Positions 9,361 to 18,998 are shown, counted from the first letter of the stretch. The stretch is DNA of 64,000 nucleotides from QNYZ01 sp964577615 (GCA_964577615.1 CAZNZW010000004.1:19015-83014), one strand, 5' to 3'. Notes: generated by a model not told the origin, from the letters alone. Program-made: numbers and translations.

Positions 9361-10104
9361 ATGAGCGCTCCCGTACCGGTTACCCTGTTTATTCCGTGTC
9401 TTGTGGACAGTTTTGCCCCGGACGTGGGCAAAGCCCTGGTACGGATTTTTGATCAGCTGGATATTCCGCTGGTCTACCCCCTGGACCAGACCTGCTGCGG
9501 TCAGCCCGCCTACAACGCCGGCTACCGCAACGAAGCCCGGACCGCTGCCGACCGGTTTATCGATATTTTTGAAAGCGCCGAAGCCATTGTCTGTCCATCC
9601 GGATCGTGCGTCCACATGGTGCGGGATCATTACCTGGAATTGTTTAAGGATGATACCGGCCGCAGAAAACGCGCCCGGGCGATAGCCGATAAAACATTTG
9701 AATTCACGGAATATCTGGTCGATGTTTTACAGATCACCGACCTGGGGGCCCGGTATGATGGCCGGGTCACCTATCACGAATCATGCCATTTGAACTACGG
9801 CCTGAAAATCAGCGCGCAACCCCGGCAGCTGATCCAGGCTGTTGCCGGATGTGAGCTGGTGGAAATGGAAGAAGCCGACCGCTGCTGCGGGTTTGGCGGC
9901 AGTTTTTCCGTGAAGTATCCGGAGATTTCCATCGCCATGCTGGACGACAAGGTGGACCGTATCGTGGCCTCGGGCGCGGACACGGTCATCGGGTGTGATT
10001 TGGGCTGCCTGCTCAACATTTCGGGCCGGGTTTCCCGTCGCCAGCTGCCCATCAAGGTGCTGCATATTGCCCAGCTTTTATCCGGACAAGGAACCTCCCT
10101 ATGA
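9361..10104 (+). CDS. lutA: LutA/YkgE-type Fe-S protein of lactate oxidation
   Basis: A 247-residue cytoplasmic protein with two CCG domains. Visible cysteine motifs are QTCCGQPAYNAGY, CPSGSCVHM, YHESCHLNY and CCGFGGSFSVKYP. This pattern binds a noncanonical 4Fe-4S cluster in HdrB/LutA families. LutABC oxidises lactate to pyruvate; here LutA probably passes electrons from the FAD dehydrogenase. The stop overlaps the lutB start by four bases (ATGA), which indicates translational coupling. The 154-base gap before lutA (9207-9360) contains no gene that I can support. Confidence 0.9.
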   Translation: MSAPVPVTLFIPCLVDSFAPDVGKALVRIFDQLDIPLVYPLDQTCCGQPAYNAGYRNEARTAADRFIDIFESAEAIVCPSGSCVHMVRDHYLELFKDDTGRRKRARAIADKTFEFTEYLVDVLQITDLGARYDGRVTYHESCHLNYGLKISAQPRQLIQAVAGCELVEMEEADRCCGFGGSFSVKYPEISIAMLDDKVDRIVASGADTVIGCDLGCLLNISGRVSRRQLPIKVLHIAQLLSGQGTSL

Positions 10105-11552
10105 ACTCAAGTCATGTCACCACGGATCAATATCGGCAGGCCGCGCAGAAAGGGATCGAAAACCCGGTGCTGCAATCTGCCCTGGCCGGTCTCCAGGCCC
10201 GCATCGGCAGAGGCGCGGCGGCCGCCTACCTGGCCCTTCCCGAAGGGCCGTCACTGCGTCAGAAAGCCCATGCCATCCGGATGAAAAGCATCGATCACCT
10301 CGATGTTCTTCTGGAAACCCTGGCCGGCCGGGTTCGCCAAAACGGCGGCCATGTTTTCTTTGCCGACACCGGAGCGGATGCCGTCAATTACTGTCTCAAG
10401 GTGGCCCGCAAACACCAGATCAAGCGCGTCGTCAAGGGCAAATCCATGGTTACCGAGGAGATCGGCCTCAATGATGCGCTGGCACAGGCCGGCATCGAAC
10501 CGGTTGAAACCGATCTGGGCGAATACATCATTCAACTGGCCCACGAATCGCCATCTCACATCATTGCCCCGGCCATTCACAAAACCCGGAAAGAAATCGG
10601 CGAATTGTTCGCCCGCAAACTGGGCATCCCCTATACCGACGATCCCCCGACCCTGACCCAGGCGGCCCGCAAGGCGCTGCGGGAAAAATTTCTCTCGGCC
10701 GGCATGGGCACCTCCGGCTGCAACCTGGCCTGCGCCGAAACCGGGCACATCGCCACCTTGTCCAACGAGGGCAATATCCGCATGTCCACCACGATGCCCA
10801 GGGTGCATATGTCTTTCATGGGCATGGAGCGGGTCACCGCCCGCCTTTCCGATCATGACATGCTTTTCAGGCTGTTGTCCCGGGGCGCGGCGGTCCAGAC
10901 CATGGCCACCTACGTCAACTACGTCGGCGGACCGAGGCAACCCGGCCAGTCTGACGGCCCGGATGAATTTCATCTGGTGATTCTCGATAACGGCCGCAGT
11001 AAAATCCTGGCCGATCCCGAATTACGGGAAATTCTCGGCTGCATCCGCTGTGCCGCCTGCCTCAATGTCTGCCCGGTTTACGGCAAGATCGGTGGCCACG
11101 CATACGGATTTGCCTATTCGGGGCCGGTGGGGACCGTTATTACGCCGCTGCTGACCGGCATCAACCGGGCCAAAGACCTCTGCATGGGGGAAACCCTCTG
11201 CGGCGCCTGCAGGGAAATCTGCCCGGTTGAGATTGATCTGCCCCGGCTGATTCTGGCGCTGAGGGCCCGCCTGGCCGACGGCGATCCGGCCTGGGATGTC
11301 ACCCCGATCAGCCGCATGGAAAAAGGCGGCATGGTTGCCTGGGCAAAAATCATCCAAAGCCGAAAACGATACGACCACGCTCTGGCACTCGCCCGGCTGG
11401 GACAGAAGCTGCTGCCCGGAAAAGACGGCATGCTCCGCCGGCTGCCACCGCCTTTCAGCGGATGGACCGGCAAACGGGATTTGAAACGGATCGCCGATGA
11501 CAGTTTTAATGCCTGGTGGCGGGAAAAAGGCGCGGACCCCGGCAAGCGGTGA
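10101..11552 (+). CDS. lutB: LutB/YkgF-type LUD-domain Fe-S protein
   Basis: A 483-residue protein. An N-terminal LUD domain (about residues 65-300) includes GTSGCNLACAETG and STTMPRVHMSFMGMERV. Two ferredoxin-like clusters follow: C-I-R-C-A-A-C-L-N-V-C-P (about 313-324) and C-M-G-E-T-L-C-G-A-C-R-E-I-C-P. The C-terminal tail resembles the DUF3390 region of LutB. It works with LutA and LutC in lactate oxidation. The first ATG lies in the lutA stop. A 70-base gap separates it from lutC. Confidence 0.9.
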   Translation: MNSSHVTTDQYRQAAQKGIENPVLQSALAGLQARIGRGAAAAYLALPEGPSLRQKAHAIRMKSIDHLDVLLETLAGRVRQNGGHVFFADTGADAVNYCLKVARKHQIKRVVKGKSMVTEEIGLNDALAQAGIEPVETDLGEYIIQLAHESPSHIIAPAIHKTRKEIGELFARKLGIPYTDDPPTLTQAARKALREKFLSAGMGTSGCNLACAETGHIATLSNEGNIRMSTTMPRVHMSFMGMERVTARLSDHDMLFRLLSRGAAVQTMATYVNYVGGPRQPGQSDGPDEFHLVILDNGRSKILADPELREILGCIRCAACLNVCPVYGKIGGHAYGFAYSGPVGTVITPLLTGINRAKDLCMGETLCGACREICPVEIDLPRLILALRARLADGDPAWDVTPISRMEKGGMVAWAKIIQSRKRYDHALALARLGQKLLPGKDGMLRRLPPPFSGWTGKRDLKRIADDSFNAWWREKGADPGKR

Positions 11553-11622
11553 CGCGGCAGGGTTTCAGACCAGAGAGTAAACAGCGCCCTTTATCGTCAT
11601 TTTAAGAAACGGAAAGCACACC

Positions 11623-12447
11623 ATGGTTGATCATAACGAAAAGACATTTATCGGGAGAGTCAAAACCGCTCTGAACGTATCTGAAGCGCCTCCCCGGCTA
11701 TATTCGGAAATATTTCCCGGCCGGCCCGAAGAAACCACGCAGGCGATTCTTGACCGGGTCCAGAGCCGGGATACCGCCCAGCGCCTGGCGCTGCTTGACC
11801 GGTTGAAGGAAATCGCCGAAACGATTAACCTGAACGTCATCGCCCTGCCGGATATATCCGCTGTCACTGCCGCCATTGCCGGCCTGGCCCGGGACAAACA
11901 GCCGGAATGGGGAGATCATAAGCAGCTGGCCGTCTGGAAACACCCCTTGATCGACGCGCTGGGACTGCCCGACGCCCTCGCGGATCAGAAAATTATCGTA
12001 CATGATACGGCGCTGACCGATACGGAAACGCCGGCCGACGGTCGCCGCCGGATCCGGGAGCAGATCGTCGCTGCCTATATTGGTGTCACTGCCGCCGATT
12101 ACTGCGTGGCCGATTCGGCGACCCTCGTCATGAAGACGCGACCCGGCCAGGCCCGCGCCGCGTCTCTGGTACCCGTCATTCATGTGGCCGTTATTTATCT
12201 CGATCAGGTCCTTGCCAGTCTCACCGAATTGTACGTCCGGCTGAAAGCAGACCCGGATTTTGAGAAAACCGGCATCACCAACTGCCTGACCTTTATTTCC
12301 GGCCCCAGCAAAACCGCGGACATTGAGGTGGTGATGGTTCATGGCGCCCATGGCCCCCGGGAAGTATACCTGTTTGTCATCACCGGCGACCGGCCGGCGA
12401 TTTCCCAAAGCTCCCCGACGCCAGCGCCCCTGCCCGAGAGCCGGTGA
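11623..12447 (+). CDS. lutC: LutC/YkgG-type LUD-domain protein
   Basis: A 274-residue cytoplasmic LUD-domain protein, the third component of the lactate-utilisation complex. The hallmark is near the C-terminus: F-I-S-G-P-S-K-T-A-D-I-E followed by H-G-A-H-G-P-R-E. It has no Fe-S cysteine motif, as expected for LutC. The last bases overlap the next gene (GTGA), so the acyltransferase downstream is probably translated from the same message. Confidence 0.88.
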   Translation: MVDHNEKTFIGRVKTALNVSEAPPRLYSEIFPGRPEETTQAILDRVQSRDTAQRLALLDRLKEIAETINLNVIALPDISAVTAAIAGLARDKQPEWGDHKQLAVWKHPLIDALGLPDALADQKIIVHDTALTDTETPADGRRRIREQIVAAYIGVTAADYCVADSATLVMKTRPGQARAASLVPVIHVAVIYLDQVLASLTELYVRLKADPDFEKTGITNCLTFISGPSKTADIEVVMVHGAHGPREVYLFVITGDRPAISQSSPTPAPLPESR

Positions 12448-13697
12448 CGCAGATGGATACCCGTTCCACACAGCACCCGTCCGTAAAAAGGCTGCTCTTT
12501 CTGTCCGGCCTGGCCCTGGCCTGGTTCTGGTTTATGATCGCGGCGCTCACCGGCCTGATTTACCTGTTTACCTGCCCGGCTTCAGCAGGCAAAATTCAAA
12601 TCCGTTTATTTTTATACGCTCTGGGGGGTGGCGGTCTGCTGCTGGGCGTCGCCCTCAACCGTCGCCTCGCGGTCCGCCGGACAGAGCCGGGCCTGATCCC
12701 CATCGGATCCATCGGAATGTCTCTTTTCGCACTGGATATGTGCTTCGCTCTGCGCACCGTGTCCGGTCTTTTTTCCCGCGCCGATTTCGGCAGTCTGTCC
12801 AGCCTGCTGTCTACCGGGGCCGGGTGGCGGCTGTCCGCCGACATCCTCTTTTTTACCGTGTCCGCCGGGCTGTTTGCCCTGCCGCTGCAGGCCTTTATCC
12901 GCAATCAAAAGCATATCCGGACCGGCCGCTGTTTTCTGCCCGACAATTTCCGGCGGGCCCTGATTTTTGCCGGTGCCGCGCTGGCCCTGATCGCCACGCT
13001 TTCCCGTCTGGGGCTGCCCGTCTGGTGGCATTGTATCGTTCTTGCCGTTTTGAACCTGATGGTGGCGTATGGTATTTACCGCGTGATCCCCGAATTTTTT
13101 TTCCGATTCCTCTGTTTTGTTCTTTCCCGGATAATCTACCGCGTTACCGTTGACGGATTGTCGCGCCTGCCCGAAAAGGGCCCGGCGGTCCTGGTCTGCA
13201 ATCACATCACCTTTGTCGACTGGCTGATCATTGCCGGCGCCTGTCCGCGGCCCGTCCGGTTTGTCATGGACCAGGCTTTTCTGGATATCCCTTTTACCGG
13301 ACGTCTTTTCCGGGACGGCAAGGTCATTCCCATTTCTCCCGGCAGAAAAAGCCCCCGCCTGTTGAAAGCCGCTTTTGAAAGGATCGCCCTTGAGCTGGCA
13401 TCCGGCAATATCGTCTGTATTTTCCCCGAGGGGGAAATCACCCGCACCGGCCGGATCAATCCGTTCAAGCCGGGTATCGAACGGATCATTTCCACCACGC
13501 CGGTCCCCGTCATTCCCATGGCCTTGAATGGCCTGTGGGGCAGTTTTTTTTCCCGGAAATACGGCCGGGCCATGTCCAGACCGTTTCGCCGTTTCCGCTC
13601 CCGGATCACCCTTACAATCGGATCACCTGTTGCGCCGGAAACGGTCACTGCCGCCGGACTTCATGCGGCGGTGGCCGCGCTGTTTACCGGCCGGTAA
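12444..13697 (+). CDS. Half-MFS membrane domain fused to a PlsC acyltransferase (Aas-like)
   Basis: A 417-residue inner-membrane protein. Residues 1-210 hold about six hydrophobic helices resembling the C-terminal half of the LplT-type transporter joined to acyltransferase in Aas fusion proteins. Residues 225-417 form a PlsC domain with N-H-I-T-F-V-D-W (the H-x4-D catalytic motif), F-P-E-G-E-I-T-R-T-G and a later P-V-I-P-M. The predicted activity is acylation of a lysophospholipid. The acyl-ACP synthetase part of full Aas is absent and only half a transporter is present, so the membrane part may be only an anchor. The start is GTG at 12444 (overlapping lutC) or ATG at 12453. Coupling to lut genes has no clear functional logic. 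Confidence 0.78.
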   Translation: MTQMDTRSTQHPSVKRLLFLSGLALAWFWFMIAALTGLIYLFTCPASAGKIQIRLFLYALGGGGLLLGVALNRRLAVRRTEPGLIPIGSIGMSLFALDMCFALRTVSGLFSRADFGSLSSLLSTGAGWRLSADILFFTVSAGLFALPLQAFIRNQKHIRTGRCFLPDNFRRALIFAGAALALIATLSRLGLPVWWHCIVLAVLNLMVAYGIYRVIPEFFFRFLCFVLSRIIYRVTVDGLSRLPEKGPAVLVCNHITFVDWLIIAGACPRPVRFVMDQAFLDIPFTGRLFRDGKVIPISPGRKSPRLLKAAFERIALELASGNIVCIFPEGEITRTGRINPFKPGIERIISTTPVPVIPMALNGLWGSFFSRKYGRAMSRPFRRFRSRITLTIGSPVAPETVTAAGLHAAVAALFTGR

Positions 13698-13733
13698 CAA
13701 CCGCGCCGGAAAACAGAAACACAGGCGTTGCCA

Positions 13734-15047
13734 TTACAGCCGCCCGGAATTTTTGATATTGAGATACCGGTTGACCAGGGCCGCGGGCAGACGGTCCGCA
13801 GTGACATCAAGCGTCTGAATACCGCGACGGTTAAGGTTGTTCTGCTGGGCCGTGCGCTGGTTGAGATAATCCTGAAGCGCCAGGTGGCGCAGCGCACCGT
13901 CAATTTTTTCAATGGGATCGTCAAGGGTCTTGTCGAGAATCGACTCCCTCAGGTCGGCAACGATGACAAGATGCCGCCGGGCCAGAAGAGAAGCGCCCTG
14001 ACGGACATCGTTCTGATCCTCGGCGCGGCTGTTGGTCAACAGAATCACCAGGGCCCGGCGCCGCTGGAGAGCCATGAGCCTGCCGGCGGCGGTGACATAA
14101 TCGGCGGCCGCGGTCGTGGCGTGCAGGTCAAAGGTGTGGTCAAGGAGCTGCCGGATGGCGTCTTCCCTTTTCAGGGGCGGAATCCAGCGGTCATGTCCGC
14201 CAAAGGTAAAGACGCCGGCCGCATCTCCCTGACGGACGGCCACGTGGGCCAGGAGCAGCAGGGCATTGAGCGCCTGGTCAAAAAACGTCCGTCCGGTTTC
14301 GGCGTGGCGCATGCGCCGGCCACAGTCAAGCAGAAAGATAATCTGCTGATCCCGTTCTGTCTGAAATTCCCGGGAAATCAGGCGCCCCATGCGCGACGTC
14401 GCCTTCCAGTCTATCCGGCTGAGAGGATCTCCCTGCCGAAAATCCCTGAGTTGATGAAATTCCCCGCCCCGCCCCTTGTACCGGATCGCCCGGATCCCCA
14501 TCCGGTTGAGCTGGTGACTGAGCGCCAGGAGGATATAGCGGCTGATCTGGCGAAAATTGGGAAAAACCCGGACGGTTGCCTCACAGGGGAAAAAGTATTT
14601 CCGGCGCCAGAGCCGTAGCGGACTGGTGACGGCCACATCAACGCCGGAAAAGACAAATGTCCCCCGGCGGGTCGGGTAAATCCGGTAGGTCAGTGTGGCC
14701 GACCGACCAGGCGGCAGCGTCAGGTCAACCGGCATGCGGCGGTAGTGAAAATCGTACGGGATGCAGTCACAGACAGACAGGCCCAACGCCGCGGCGCCCT
14801 GATTTTCCATCTGGATCGTCCCCCGGGTCCAGGCCGTTACCGCCAGGCTCGGACGAATCGTCCGGCTGACCTTCAGATGGGGTTGCCGGCATACACGGCG
14901 CCCATCGATCAGGGCTGCACCGGCAAAGGCACCGACACAGACAAGCCACAGGGCCGGCAGCCAGGATGCCCAGGGCATCACCGGCACCAGTATGGCCAGG
15001 CCCGTGAGCAGGACCAGACAGATCAAAGACTGGCGGGTCGGCGTCAT
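13734..15047 (-). CDS. DUF58 domain protein
   Basis: A 437-residue protein with two N-terminal hydrophobic helices (about residues 8-48) followed by a beta-rich domain. The DUF58 core contains G-E-F-H-Q-L-R-D-F-R-Q-G-D-P and R-I-D-W-K-A-T-S-R, then a von Willebrand A-like half (IIFLLDCGRRM). It is the last gene of the long minus-strand operon and starts within the stop of the MoxR ATPase gene. DUF58 proteins are the usual partners of MoxR ATPases. The molecular role is unresolved in the family. Confidence 0.88.
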   Translation of the reverse strand: MTPTRQSLICLVLLTGLAILVPVMPWASWLPALWLVCVGAFAGAALIDGRRVCRQPHLKVSRTIRPSLAVTAWTRGTIQMENQGAAALGLSVCDCIPYDFHYRRMPVDLTLPPGRSATLTYRIYPTRRGTFVFSGVDVAVTSPLRLWRRKYFFPCEATVRVFPNFRQISRYILLALSHQLNRMGIRAIRYKGRGGEFHQLRDFRQGDPLSRIDWKATSRMGRLISREFQTERDQQIIFLLDCGRRMRHAETGRTFFDQALNALLLLAHVAVRQGDAAGVFTFGGHDRWIPPLKREDAIRQLLDHTFDLHATTAAADYVTAAGRLMALQRRRALVILLTNSRAEDQNDVRQGASLLARRHLVIVADLRESILDKTLDDPIEKIDGALRHLALQDYLNQRTAQQNNLNRRGIQTLDVTADRLPAALVNRYLNIKNSGRL

Positions 15048-16027
15048 GCGCGGGGGGCATCCACGGATTCAATCAGATCGGTTAATACCTGGTCCGGCGT
15101 GAACCCTTCGATGTACAGATCGGTGGAAAGGGTAATCCGGTGCCGCAGTACGGGGATGCTTACCGCTTTAACATCATCGGGGATTACATACCCCCGGCCG
15201 TCAAGCAATGCCATGGACCGGGCCGCCCGCAGCAGATTGATCGATCCCCTGGGGCCGGCGCCCCGCTCGATACCGTTCCATTTCCGCGTGGCCCGGACCA
15301 GGCGGACCACGTAATCGATCAGGGCGTCGTCCACCGTGAGAGACGCGGTAATGACCTGGAGTGCGGTCATCTGTTCGGGCGTCAGCACCGGTGCGATATT
15401 CTTGAGATCGAGCGTATCGCCAACGGCATTTTCAGTGACCGTCCGGACAATCCGCCCTTCGTCCGCGGCCCCGGGGTAGGCAATGTGTACCTTGAAGAGA
15501 AACCGGTCGGTCTGGGCCTGGGGCAAGGGATAGGTACCTTCCTGTTCCACGGGATTCTGGGTGGCCATGACGAGAAAGGGGTGGTCCAGGGCAAAAGACT
15601 GGCCATCGATGGTCACCTGCTGCTCCTGCATGGCTTCAAGCAGGGCCGCCTGGGTTTTGGCCGGTGCCCGGTTGATTTCATCGGCCAGCAGCAGGTTGCA
15701 GAATACCGGTCCCTTGCGGACCACAAACCGGTTTTCATTTTTGTCAAACATGGAATGCCCGCTGATATCCGCCGGCATCAGGTCCGGCGTGAACTGGATC
15801 CGGCCGAACCGGCCGCTGATCGCCGCGGCCGCCGCGCGTACCAGGAGCGTTTTGCCAAGCCCCGGCACCCCCTCAATGAGGACATGCCCGCCGGCCAGAA
15901 AAGCCGCGGTCACCTGGCGAACCACCGCCGCCTGCCCGATCACCACGTTCATCAGGGTTTTTTCCAGCTTCAGCGCCAGGTCTGCCGCGGCCTGGCGTCG
16001 TTTCTCATTTTTGTCATCCGTACGCAT
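15044..16027 (-). CDS. MoxR-family AAA+ ATPase
   Basis: A cytoplasmic chaperone-like ATPase of 327 residues. Walker A is G-V-P-G-L-G-K-T-L-L, Walker B is L-L-A-D-E-I-N-R-A-P, and the sensor region is M-A-T-Q-N-P-V-E-Q-E-G-T-Y. An upstream TTG at 16054 is open, but the ATG at 16027 has AAGGAAG seven bases before it and is preferred. MoxR proteins help assemble or activate partner proteins with VWA/DUF58 domains. The DUF58 gene overlaps by four bases. A 110-base gap (16028-16137) precedes it and holds no gene I can support. Confidence 0.9.
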   Translation of the reverse strand: MRTDDKNEKRRQAAADLALKLEKTLMNVVIGQAAVVRQVTAAFLAGGHVLIEGVPGLGKTLLVRAAAAAISGRFGRIQFTPDLMPADISGHSMFDKNENRFVVRKGPVFCNLLLADEINRAPAKTQAALLEAMQEQQVTIDGQSFALDHPFLVMATQNPVEQEGTYPLPQAQTDRFLFKVHIAYPGAADEGRIVRTVTENAVGDTLDLKNIAPVLTPEQMTALQVITASLTVDDALIDYVVRLVRATRKWNGIERGAGPRGSINLLRAARSMALLDGRGYVIPDDVKAVSIPVLRHRITLSTDLYIEGFTPDQVLTDLIESVDAPRA

Positions 16028-16137
16028 CTGTTCTTCCTTTTTGCTTGATTTCAACTGTTTTCGCTTCGATCACCCTGTTCCGGTTTGTCGCCACGAGTTG
16101 GCCGGGCCGATCCGGCCCCCGGACGTTACATACTCTT

Positions 16138-17463
16138 TTACGGTTTTTGCCGCCGGGCCGACCCCGCCTGCCTTAACTGCTGCAGGGTCCGGGCGACCCC
16201 GATCAGATCCTGTTCGCTCTTTACCGTTCCGAACAGACCGGCCTTGATTTCATCCCCGGTCAGTCCGCTCAACCGGCCCACTGTTTCCGGATCAATCGCC
16301 GATATGCCCTTGCGTGGGGATCGCCGTGACCAATACTGCAGAACCGGTTCCCGGACCCGGGAAAGCAGCCCGGCCGCCTGGTCCAGATCCCAGTTAAACT
16401 GCCCCAGACCATCGATGTGGGCGAGGATATGCCGGCGGGTTTTATCCGGTGGATCCCGCGGCGGCCCGATCCGGTATTGATACCGCCAGATAAAAAAGAG
16501 GACCAGCCCGGCCAGGGAAAAGAGAAACCGGGGCATCCGGTGGATCAGCATTGTAAAAATACCATCCATGTTATTCGAATACAGCAGCCAGGTGTTGGGA
16601 TTGTCTTTCACCAGCCAGGCCAGCAGCCAGGCCCGGCCGTTTCCGTCAATCCGGGAATTGCTGAAGATGCTGCTTGCCGCCAGAAAAGTCAGTTTACCTT
16701 TACCGATCCGGTACTGGAGAAGATATGCGCCGTCCTGCCCGGGGACGCCGATGCGAAACAAAGGCGCCTTCTCTCCGGATTCCAGGTAGTAGCGATTGGG
16801 GAAATCAATATCGACCTGCATCCCGTCGGTGGTAACGGTAACCGCGTCATGGGTATCCTTTTTTTTCACCGGTTTTTCTGCGGACGCATCTGTTGACGCC
16901 GTGGATGATTTCGACGGGTGCTGGATATCCGGCGGTTTTGCTTTGGTTGGATCGGCCGGTGCGCCCGCCGGGGTGCCGGTGCCCGTTTCATCATCTCTCT
17001 TCGGTTTGGACGGGCAGCCACAGTCCGTGTCTGAATTTTGGTACCGGAGGCGCACGCCGACCGCCTGGGCAATGCCGCCCGCCGCCGTTCCGTCATTATC
17101 CTTATCCGGGCTGACTTCTTTGGGTTGCAGGATCAGATGACCGCCCGCCGACATCCAGTCAAAGAGCGCATCCCGTTCGGTGGGTGACAGGGTGCCGGCC
17201 TGCCGGTAAATAACAATGGCGTCCCCCGCCGGCGGCAGTGTGATGAGCAGATCGCGGCCCCGATGACTTTCCGCGTGCCGGCCCAGCGACTGGAGAAAAC
17301 GGGTCGCCGCCAGAAGCGGGTTCCGGTAGGCCGCCGGAGACATACCGGTATGGATCTCGACCGGCTTGCGTTCGTAGCTGCTGAGAAACCAGATCACCGA
17401 CACTCCCGCCGCCAGCGCGCCACAGAGAAAAATCAGAATGGTGCGTTTTTTATCCGGCCGCAT
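16138..17463 (-). CDS. DUF4350 membrane protein
   Basis: A 441-residue protein with an N-terminal hydrophobic helix (about residues 8-27), a large extracytoplasmic region and a second helix near R-F-L-F-S-L-A-G-L-V-L-F-F-I. The first third resembles the DUF4350 (GATase-like) fold, with DWMSAGGHLILQP. A long low-complexity stretch rich in Pro, Lys, Thr and Ser, beginning near a C-G-C-P motif, interrupts the protein. The ATG at 17463 is chosen over a TTG at 17505 because of the AAGGGG site. The gene overlaps the DUF4129 gene by 14 bases. DUF4350-DUF4129-MoxR-DUF58 is a recurrent operon; the function is unknown. Confidence 0.82.
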   Translation of the reverse strand: MRPDKKRTILIFLCGALAAGVSVIWFLSSYERKPVEIHTGMSPAAYRNPLLAATRFLQSLGRHAESHRGRDLLITLPPAGDAIVIYRQAGTLSPTERDALFDWMSAGGHLILQPKEVSPDKDNDGTAAGGIAQAVGVRLRYQNSDTDCGCPSKPKRDDETGTGTPAGAPADPTKAKPPDIQHPSKSSTASTDASAEKPVKKKDTHDAVTVTTDGMQVDIDFPNRYYLESGEKAPLFRIGVPGQDGAYLLQYRIGKGKLTFLAASSIFSNSRIDGNGRAWLLAWLVKDNPNTWLLYSNNMDGIFTMLIHRMPRFLFSLAGLVLFFIWRYQYRIGPPRDPPDKTRRHILAHIDGLGQFNWDLDQAAGLLSRVREPVLQYWSRRSPRKGISAIDPETVGRLSGLTGDEIKAGLFGTVKSEQDLIGVARTLQQLRQAGSARRQKP

Positions 17464-18259
17464 GGGCGTCCCCTTCCCCGTCATACATCTGGTCCCAGCG
17501 ATCAATCAGGGTGTCGATCCGGTCCCGCCCCGGATGACGATGACCATACGCCGTATTCAGCCAGCAGGCGGTCAGATGGTTAAATAATTCGGTTTCACCG
17601 GCCGGCCGGTGGCTGGCAACCAGCTGGCGGCATTCCATTTCCGTGGCAGCGGCCGGTACGGGCAGGCCATGGACATGGAGTATCCGGGACAATGTGGCGC
17701 GGTACAATAAAGCCAGTGCCTGGCGCGGCTTTCCGTCTGTCAGCAGCCGCCGGCAGCTGCCCGGAATATCATCGGGAAGGCTTTCCGGGGTCACCGCCAG
17801 ACCGAAAAGAACCGGGGCCGGCTGCCCGCCCGCTGGCGGTTTCCCGGCCGCATTGGCAAGCCACTTTTGAATATGCGTATAACGATAAATCAGCCAGACA
17901 CCGCCGCTGCCGGCCAGTATCCATAGCAGTCCTTCACAGACAGTGGCCAGCGGTCCGGTCCATTGTTTAAAAAAGGCAGCCATGGCATCCAGCGCCGACG
18001 ACAACCCCTTGAGCAGACGGTTGAGCCAGGAATCCGTCTTTTTTTTCCGGATCCGTTCCCAGCGGTAAACGGTTTTTTTCTGTCCAAAATCATTCTGCAT
18101 CAAGACCTTTTGAAGGGCCTGCCGGCATTGCCGCGGCGGGGGCGTCCCGGCCGCCCGGGCCGGCATCCCTGACCATCCGCACATCAGCGCCCCGATGATG
18201 ATACCGGCGATCAGATGGATGCGTCCATACCGGCGGGTTTCTGTTGATTCAACCGGCAT
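17450..18259 (-). CDS. DUF4129 domain membrane protein
   Basis: A 269-residue protein with two hydrophobic helices (about residues 14-34 and 102-126). The C-terminal cytoplasmic domain contains the DUF4129 pattern A-L-A-L-L-Y-R-A-T-L-S-R followed by a helix ending in W-L-N-T-A-Y-G. The ATG at 18259 has GAGGTG seven bases upstream; more upstream starts would run far into the neighbouring gene. It overlaps both neighbours. The role is unknown, but it is conserved in MoxR-DUF58 operons. Confidence 0.82.
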   Translation of the reverse strand: MPVESTETRRYGRIHLIAGIIIGALMCGWSGMPARAAGTPPPRQCRQALQKVLMQNDFGQKKTVYRWERIRKKKTDSWLNRLLKGLSSALDAMAAFFKQWTGPLATVCEGLLWILAGSGGVWLIYRYTHIQKWLANAAGKPPAGGQPAPVLFGLAVTPESLPDDIPGSCRRLLTDGKPRQALALLYRATLSRILHVHGLPVPAAATEMECRQLVASHRPAGETELFNHLTACWLNTAYGHRHPGRDRIDTLIDRWDQMYDGEGDAHAAG

Positions 18260-18998
18260 GATCACCTCGATGGGCTGCGGCCCGGTCCGCCATTTTTTTA
18301 AATCCGATTTCAAGGTCCCAGGCTTCGAGGTCCACCCGCCGGGAAATATAGAGCATGAACCCCCCTGTCACGTAAAAAGGCGCAATAATCGACACGGCGG
18401 CCAGATAAGCGGCCACGTAAAACAGCGGGAACGCAAACGGCGAGTGATAGTCAACGGCCATGCGCATGCTTTCCGGAACGAGAAACAGGGCCAGCAGAAT
18501 GATGGACAGGCAGATGACACCCTCAACAGCCAGACAGGCACCGGTCAGCCAGAGGCCGCCGGACTGCTTCTTACCCAGAACCCGGTGCCGTTGCCTGCGC
18601 GTTTCCCGGGTGCCCCCTTCGAGAAACCGCACGGGCATCAGAAAGGACCGTTCGGGCAGAAAGCGGTCCCGGGTAATCAGACGGAGCAGATGCGGCCCCA
18701 GAATCCAGCGCCATTTTCCAGCGACCGGACGGACGGGAAGCGTTTCACCGAATACCGCCCGGCTCAGCCAGTATAAAAGCAACGGTTCGTGGATCGGTTT
18801 GAGCCACCAGATGAGCACCACCGCCAGACGGGGATATTTCAAGGCGATCAGACATCCGATGAGCCCGGTTGGCAGGCCGGTTACCAGCCACAACCGCCAG
18901 AGCCGGCCAAACCATTTTACGGCGACCCGGCATCCCAGATCCATGGCTTCCCAGGCGGATCGGGGACGGATGACGAGGGTCACATGGTCAAGATCCAT
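18249..18998 (-). CDS. Multi-pass membrane protein of the MoxR operon
   Basis: A 249-residue protein, not assigned to a named family. It has about five hydrophobic helices (around residues 35-55, 58-80, 150-175 and 190-225) separated by Arg-rich loops. It ends with E-A-W-D-L-E-I-G-F-K-K-M-A, a tail I have seen in membrane proteins of DUF4129 operons. It overlaps the SpoIIM-family and DUF4129 genes by about 11 bases on each side, so it is a coupled member of the operon. Confidence 0.72.
   Translation of the reverse strand: MDLDHVTLVIRPRSAWEAMDLGCRVAVKWFGRLWRLWLVTGLPTGLIGCLIALKYPRLAVVLIWWLKPIHEPLLLYWLSRAVFGETLPVRPVAGKWRWILGPHLLRLITRDRFLPERSFLMPVRFLEGGTRETRRQRHRVLGKKQSGGLWLTGACLAVEGVICLSIILLALFLVPESMRMAVDYHSPFAFPLFYVAAYLAAVSIIAPFYVTGGFMLYISRRVDLEAWDLEIGFKKMADRAAAHRGDHAG

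Noticed and set aside
13728..14618. 296-codon plus-strand open frame
   Set aside because: Lies wholly opposite the DUF58 gene, whose motifs are clear; no ribosome site or family features.
15140..16048. 302-codon plus-strand open frame
   Set aside because: Opposite the MoxR gene, which has intact Walker motifs; the frame is a shadow.
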